From positions 1 to 16,098 of the forward strand of contig CALNBW010000285.1 of assembly GCA_937874815.1 (NCBI GenBank): a DNA stretch of 16,098 nt, given 5' to 3'. This stretch comes from an uncultured Bacillota bacterium (GTDB lineage: Bacteria > Bacillota > UBA994 > UBA5500). Positions within the stretch are counted from its first letter, which is position 1. The number at the start of each line of letters is the position of its first letter. Positions 12,628 to 16,098 of the stretch are shown piece after piece. The notes under the pieces are model-generated. The model ran no database searches. It was not told the DNA's origin and worked only from the letters and a program-made list of their open reading frames with translations. The position numbers and the translations under genes are program-made.

Positions 12628-13461
12628 TTGAGTCGTATCGCCTTAGTGACAGACAGCACGTGTGACTTACCGGCTGAACTAATAAAAGAGCACGATATTC
12701 ATGTCGTTCCCCTTAACGTTATTTTTGGGGATAAGAATTATCGTGATGGAGTCACCATAGAGGCAAACCAATTCTTCGAGATGCTAGCAAACGGGCCCAT
12801 ACACCCGCGTACTTCGCAGCCAGCCCCAGGAGACTTTGCGGTTGTATATAAGCAGCTAAAGGACGAGTACGACCAGATCATCTCCATTCATCTGTCGTCT
12901 CTGCTCAGCGGCACTTATCAATCGGCCTTAATGGCTCGCGACCTGTTTGCCGATGCAGACATTACGGTCATTGATAGCTTGTCAGCCTCGCTAGGACTAG
13001 GCTGGGTGGTATTGCTAGCGGCGCGAGCGATTGCTGCTGGCAAATCTAAACAAGAGGTTATCGCTGTAGCCAAGCGGGCGTCCGCCGAACAGCATGTCTT
13101 CTTGACAGTGGAGTCTTTGGAATGGTTACATAAAAATGGGCGCATTGGTAAGGCAGATGCTTTGCTAGGCGGGCTGCTCAGTATCCGCCCTGTGTTACAT
13201 ATTGAAGCAGGAATTGTAGCCCCCTATGGCAAACAAAGAGGTAAGATGGAGAAGGTATTGCAGAGCATGGTTGAAAGCATGACGGAGCTGGTTAGTGTGG
13301 AGCAGCCTGTTTATGTCGCTGTTGGGCATGCCACTAGCCCAGAAATGGCCAAATATGTTGCCGAGCTGCTGCAGGACACTTATACTGTTAAAGAGCTGGT
13401 AATTGGCTCCGTTGGGCCAGTTATCGGGGTCAACACTGGGCCTGCACAGCGGGTTTTGTAG
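12628..13461 (+). CDS. DegV family fatty-acid binding protein (FakB-like)
   Basis: DegV proteins bind a single fatty acid and act as carriers (FakB) for the kinase FakA. The 277-residue protein shows VTDSTCDLP (7-15), the motif TSQPAPGDF (62-70), LSSLLSGTYQSA (89-100), LEWLHKNGRIGKADALLGGL (164-183) and SIRP (185-188). The start is TTG with GAGGAGG upstream, one base after the plsX stop, so the two are coupled. It sits where fabD/fabG/fabF often lie. Near the C-terminus it reads GPVIGVNTGP; most DegV proteins I recall have His where this has Asn, so its use as a phosphorylation carrier is uncertain. fakA lies 7 kb upstream. The family call is firm; the FakB role is inferred. Confidence 0.9.
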   Translation: MSRIALVTDSTCDLPAELIKEHDIHVVPLNVIFGDKNYRDGVTIEANQFFEMLANGPIHPRTSQPAPGDFAVVYKQLKDEYDQIISIHLSSLLSGTYQSALMARDLFADADITVIDSLSASLGLGWVVLLAARAIAAGKSKQEVIAVAKRASAEQHVFLTVESLEWLHKNGRIGKADALLGGLLSIRPVLHIEAGIVAPYGKQRGKMEKVLQSMVESMTELVSVEQPVYVAVGHATSPEMAKYVAELLQDTYTVKELVIGSVGPVIGVNTGPAQRVL

Positions 13462-13503
13462 TGTTGCCTTGTCATGATTAACTGATAGAGGAGGATGAGT
13501 TAA

Positions 13504-13743
13504 GTGTCTGATAAACTATTTTTGCAGGTACGTAAGATGGTTGCCGAGCATCTGAACAAGGATGAGGAGCAAGTGACCATGGAATCATCATTTCGGGATG
13601 ATCTAGGCGCTGACTCTTTAGATCTGGTGGAGATGATCATGGGTATGGAAGAGATGTTTGACATCGAAATCTCCGAGGCGGAAGCCGAAAACATTCATAC
13701 TGTCGGCGATGCAGTAGGTTTTATCAAACAGCATCTCAAGTAG
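13504..13743 (+). CDS. acpP: Acyl carrier protein
   Basis: ACP carries growing or finished acyl chains on phosphopantetheine. The 79-residue acidic protein has the attachment motif GADSLDLVEM with the modified serine at S38. Helix I contains VRKMVAEHLNKDEEQVT, and helix III/IV contains HTVGDAVGFIKQHL. The start is GTG with GAGGAGG about ten bases upstream. It lies 42 bases after degV with no terminator between, and rnc follows beyond a structured repeat pair. acpP next to rnc is the usual Firmicute arrangement, but fabF is missing here. CoaD, encoded in this window, supplies the CoA from which its cofactor comes. Confidence 0.97.
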   Translation: MSDKLFLQVRKMVAEHLNKDEEQVTMESSFRDDLGADSLDLVEMIMGMEEMFDIEISEAEAENIHTVGDAVGFIKQHLK

Positions 13744-13754
13744 GGCACCGCGCC

Positions 13755-13833
13755 CGGGCCGGATAGGACCCGGCCCCTACAGTTCTTCCAGGGGTTTTGG
13801 GGCATTCGTAGGGGCGAGATCCTATCTCGCCCG
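13755..13833. repeat. Pair of inverted, structured repeat units between acpP and rnc
   Basis: Two 26-base units, 13755-13780 (plus) and the reverse complement of 13808-13833, share 21 of 26 positions and the ends CGGGC...GCCCCTAC. Each unit folds on itself: GGGCCGG/CCGGCCC (13756-13762, 13770-13776) and GGGCGAGAT/ATCTCGCCC (13812-13820, 13824-13832). Two stem pairs differ between the units and both changes are compensated. The 27 bases between them show nothing recognisable. The pattern resembles dispersed GTAGGGGCG-type palindromic repeats in Firmicute intergenic DNA. Confidence 0.7.
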
Positions 13834-13867
13834 CTGCCCATTCTTACCACTTAGGAGTGTGTTATCG

Positions 13868-14566
13868 TTGCCACGTAATCACCAACAGCTACAAAAATTG
13901 CTGGAGAAGCTAGGCACACCCGATATTGATCGAGACCTGGTCTGGCAGGCGCTCACGCATTCGTCGTTCGCCAATGAGGAATGCGTTCCTCATAATGAGC
14001 GCTTGGAATTCTTAGGAGACGCTGTCCTCGAACTGCTGACCAGCCAATACCTGTATCGGGAATATCCCGACCTACCTGAGGGTGAGCTGACACGGATGCG
14101 GGCTAACCTAGTTTGCGAACCCACTCTAGCAGAGATAGCGTTGGAATTGGGGCTAGGCGAACTATTGCTTTTGGGGAAAAGCCAACTAGCAACCGGCGGC
14201 AAACAGCGCCCCTCGCTCCTGGCCGATGCGGTGGAGGCCCTGCTGGGAGCCATTTATCTTTGGGGTGGTTTGCCCACGGCCGAGGAAGTTTATTGGCGGC
14301 TTTTCCAGCAGCCGCTATTGTTGTTGGAGCGGGGCGAGCTTTGGCACGATTATAAGACCAGGCTGCAAGAGCTAGCGCAAAAGGAGCGCCCCGGGGATGT
14401 TCTGGTTTACCAAGTGGTCTCAGAATCAGGGCCCGATCATGACAAGGTATTCTTTGTGGCCTTGAATTGGTCGGGGCGTATCATCGGCAGAGGTAACGGT
14501 AGGAGTAAGAAAGAGGCAGAACAGATGGCTGCCAAGGAGGCCCTGAAAAAGTTTTCTAGCGAATAA
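13868..14566 (+). CDS. rnc: Ribonuclease III
   Basis: RNase III cleaves double-stranded RNA, including rRNA precursors and, in Bacillus, the small cytoplasmic RNA. Numbered from TTG 13868, the 232-residue protein has the signature HNERLEFLGDAVLELL (42-57) with E47 and D51, then LADAVEALLGAIYL (118-131) with D120 and E123. A dsRNA-binding domain (about 161-230) begins DYKTRLQELAQK and ends NGRSKKEAEQMAAKEALKKF. I chose the TTG because AGGAG (13853-13857) lies ten bases upstream; the GTG at 13859 is only one base from that SD. Three codons separate the alternatives. The order acpP-rnc-smc is standard, but spoVS is inserted before smc. Confidence 0.95.
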   Translation: MPRNHQQLQKLLEKLGTPDIDRDLVWQALTHSSFANEECVPHNERLEFLGDAVLELLTSQYLYREYPDLPEGELTRMRANLVCEPTLAEIALELGLGELLLLGKSQLATGGKQRPSLLADAVEALLGAIYLWGGLPTAEEVYWRLFQQPLLLLERGELWHDYKTRLQELAQKERPGDVLVYQVVSESGPDHDKVFFVALNWSGRIIGRGNGRSKKEAEQMAAKEALKKFSSE

Positions 14567-14651
14567 TTGCCCTATCGGTACAACTATTTTCATCCCCAGT
14601 CACTTTCAGACAAACGGCGCATATACCTAATACAAAGCCGAAGGTGTGTTT

Positions 14652-14687
14652 ATGGCGCACAAGAGGCGGCTACGTCGCAAAAACTGA
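14652..14687 (+). CDS. Candidate 11-residue basic micro-ORF upstream of spoVS
   Basis: ATG 14652 to TGA 14687 encodes MAHKRRLRRKN, with six Arg/Lys in 11 residues. AAGGTG at 14641-14646 lies five bases before the ATG and could act as an SD. The ORF ends 18 bases before the spoVS start and just before its SD, so it could be a leader peptide. I recognise no family, and a short ORF like this can arise by chance. Confidence 0.22.
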   Translation: MAHKRRLRRKN

Positions 14688-14705
14688 AAGGGAGAGGTTG
14701 AACGA

Positions 14706-14966
14706 ATGGAAGTCTTAAAAGTCTCTGCTTTATCCCAACCGAAATCTGTTGCTGGGGCATTAGCTGCTGTGTTGCGAGAACGAGGGCTGGCCGAAATCCA
14801 AGCAGTTGGTGCTGGGGCCGTTAATCAGGCGGTGAAGGCAATCGCCATTTGCCGTGGTTATGTAGCTCCTAATGGTATTAACCTCATCACCATTCCTGCC
14901 TTTGCCGACATTAACATTGATGGGGAAGAAAGAACGGCAATCAAGTTCATTGTTGCTCCTCGATAA
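14706..14966 (+). CDS. spoVS: Stage V sporulation protein S
   Basis: SpoVS is a small Alba-like protein that affects sporulation and septation, probably through nucleic-acid binding. The 86-residue protein matches the family along its length: MEVLKVSALSQPKSVAGALA, then EIQAVGAGAVNQAVKAIAI, then RGYVAPNGINL and ADINIDGEERTAIKFIV. An SD, AAAGGGAGAGG, lies upstream of the ATG. It sits between rnc and smc, has its own terminator, and may have its own promoter. TTCAGA and TAATAC (14627-14632) at 17-base spacing are weak candidates. I do not see the sigma-H site known from Bacillus. Confidence 0.96.
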   Translation: MEVLKVSALSQPKSVAGALAAVLRERGLAEIQAVGAGAVNQAVKAIAICRGYVAPNGINLITIPAFADINIDGEERTAIKFIVAPR

Positions 14967-14973
14967 ACCAACG

Positions 14974-14997
14974 AAGCCTGCCGCCGTGCAGGCTTTT
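14974..14997 (+). terminator. Intrinsic terminator of spoVS
   Basis: AAGCCTGC (14974-14981) pairs with GCAGGCTT (14988-14995) around a six-base loop, followed by a short T-rich tail. It starts eight bases after the spoVS stop. Confidence 0.85.
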
Positions 14998-15053
14998 GTT
15001 GTGCTTAAAGGTTTTTCAGGCCAAATAGCCAATATTAAAGTAGTGAATTACTA

Positions 15054-15086
15054 GCAACGCTCCTTTTGCGTTGCGGGGGAGGAGGG
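15054..15086 (+). promoter_or_regulatory. Leader hairpin abutting the smc ribosome binding site
   Basis: GCAACGC (15054-15060) pairs with GCGTTGC (15068-15074) and the SD GGGGGAGGAGGG starts at the next base. CTCCT at 15060-15064, in the stem end and loop, could instead pair with AGGAG (15080-15084) in the SD. Confidence 0.4.
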
Positions 15087-15093
15087 CTGGCGC

Positions 15094-16098
15094 GTGCACA
15101 TCAAGCGCTTAGAGATGCGGGGCTTTAAATCCTTTGCAGATAAGACAGAGTTATACCTGGCTGATGGCATTACGGCAGTAGTCGGCCCTAACGGCAGTGG
15201 GAAGAGTAACTTGGCCGATGCGATTAAATGGGTGTTGGGCGAGCAAAGCGTGAAGGCCTTGCGCGGGGCTCGGATGGAAGAGCTAATTTTTGCCGGGACT
15301 AAAACGCGGCGCGGCTTAGGCTTAGCAGAGGTAAGCCTAGTTTTTAATAACGAGAGTGGTCGTTTTCCCTTGGCCTATAACGAAGTAGCCGTAACCCGGC
15401 GACTTTTTAAGTCTGGAGAAAGCGAATATTTTCTTAATCAAACTAAGTGTAGATTGCGGGATATCCAGGATCTTTTCCTAGACACCGGCATCGGCAAGGA
15501 CGCCTATTCGTTTATCGGGCAAGGCCGCATTGACGAGCTGCTTTCAGCCCGCCCAGAGGATAGACGGGCCATCTTTGAGGAAGTGGCCGGCATTGCCAAA
15601 TATAAGGCTCGCAAACGGGAAACAGAGAGCAAACTACGAGATGCGGAAGCGGCGCTAACTCGCATTAACGATCTGCTGCATGAGTTAGAAAATGAAAAAG
15701 CCCCCCTAGAGATTGAAGCTGCCCGCGCCAAAGAATATTTGCGGTTGGAAGCGGAGCTCAGGGATGTGGAACGCGACTTATTGCTCTATGAGCTGAACAT
15801 GGCTGAACGGCGGCTAGAACGCGACCAGAAGCAGCAGGCAGATTTGCAGGACCAAAGCCAAGAAAAGCAGGCAGAGCTGCTGCGCACAGAGGCGGCAGAG
15901 GAGTCGTTACGGCTGCAGCTAGCCACCCTGCAACAGGACTTGGAGACAAGCAATCAGATCCTTTTAGCCGCTGTCAGGGAACAAGAGCAATTGGTCAGCG
16001 AAGAACGGGTGCTGGCTAGTCGGCAGAAAGATAAGCAAACACAAATGCAACTACTGCAAGCTAGGGAGGCCGAGCTGCAACGCAGTGAGCAGGCGTCT
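15094..16098 (+). CDS. smc: Chromosome segregation ATPase SMC, N-terminal part (3' truncated)
   Basis: SMC forms the condensin ring with ScpA and ScpB and organises and segregates the chromosome. The 335 visible codons run to the window edge. From the GTG start, HIKRLEMRGFKSFADKT leads into Walker A GPNGSGKSN (31-39), DAIKWVLGEQS and the Q-loop IGQGRIDELL (141-150). EEVAGIAKYKARKRE (162-176) follows, then a long coiled coil rich in Glu, Gln, Leu and Arg, with heptad-like spacing to the end. The ABC signature, Walker B and hinge lie beyond the window. The GTG was chosen because GGGGGAGGAGGG ends seven bases upstream and the start matches the family. The usual neighbour ftsY would lie beyond the window edge. 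Confidence 0.97.
   Translation, partial: MHIKRLEMRGFKSFADKTELYLADGITAVVGPNGSGKSNLADAIKWVLGEQSVKALRGARMEELIFAGTKTRRGLGLAEVSLVFNNESGRFPLAYNEVAVTRRLFKSGESEYFLNQTKCRLRDIQDLFLDTGIGKDAYSFIGQGRIDELLSARPEDRRAIFEEVAGIAKYKARKRETESKLRDAEAALTRINDLLHELENEKAPLEIEAARAKEYLRLEAELRDVERDLLLYELNMAERRLERDQKQQADLQDQSQEKQAELLRTEAAEESLRLQLATLQQDLETSNQILLAAVREQEQLVSEERVLASRQKDKQTQMQLLQAREAELQRSEQAS

Noticed and set aside
14872..15054. Sixty-codon open frame overlapping the spoVS end and the region before smc
   Set aside because: It starts inside spoVS in another frame, passes through the terminator and has no SD.

Overview
The window is a chromosomal housekeeping segment from an endospore-forming, Gram-positive Firmicute, most likely a member of class Clostridia. 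The evidence is a PASTA Ser/Thr kinase followed by rsgA and rpe, the asp23/fakA pair, the plsX-acpP-rnc-smc series, and three sporulation genes (spoVM, ylbJ, spoVS). Shine-Dalgarno sequences are strong and purine-rich. GTG and TTG starts are common (ackA, acpP, smc; spoVM, degV, probably rnc). I see no transposon, prophage, CRISPR array or tRNA, and I do not assign a genus.

Layout. Bases 1-2685 carry the 3' part of a PrkC/Stk-type kinase, rsgA and rpe, tightly packed. Bases 2773-3106 carry an unrecognised 58-residue membrane protein, a 23-residue spoVM, and a terminator shared with rpmB on the other strand. rpmB (minus) and asp23-fakA (plus) diverge from about 3340-3450. After the fakA terminator comes a 200-base spacer with a minus-strand terminator and a possible 12-codon ORF. 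rsmD-coaD then converge on, and overlap, the minus-strand pair tmcAL-ylbJ. tmcAL and ackA diverge from promoters whose -10 boxes overlap. yceD-rpmF follow with their own consensus promoter, then plsX-degV-acpP. A pair of inverted, structured repeat units precedes rnc. spoVS and the first 335 codons of smc end the window.

How the genes connect. One theme is membrane lipid supply. FakA (fatty-acid kinase), a DegV/FakB-type fatty-acid carrier, PlsX (acyl-ACP/acyl-phosphate exchange) and ACP are all here. The fabD/fabG/fabF genes that commonly lie between plsX and rnc are absent and a degV gene sits in their place. A second theme is ribosome and RNA work: RsgA, bL28, bL32, RsmD, RNase III, TmcAL, and YceD, which often partners bL32. 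A third is acetate: AckA and the acetate-using tRNA ligase TmcAL share a promoter region. The sporulation genes are embedded among these.

The order resembles two separate Bacillus subtilis neighbourhoods (ylo and ylb) joined together, as is usual in Clostridia. I find no wholly new multi-gene system. The most interesting points are small: an unannotated spoVM, rsgA lacking any standard start codon where its fold begins, a covarying inverted repeat pair, a minus-strand terminator that could end a long antisense transcript, overlapping back-to-back promoters, and two candidate micro-ORFs.
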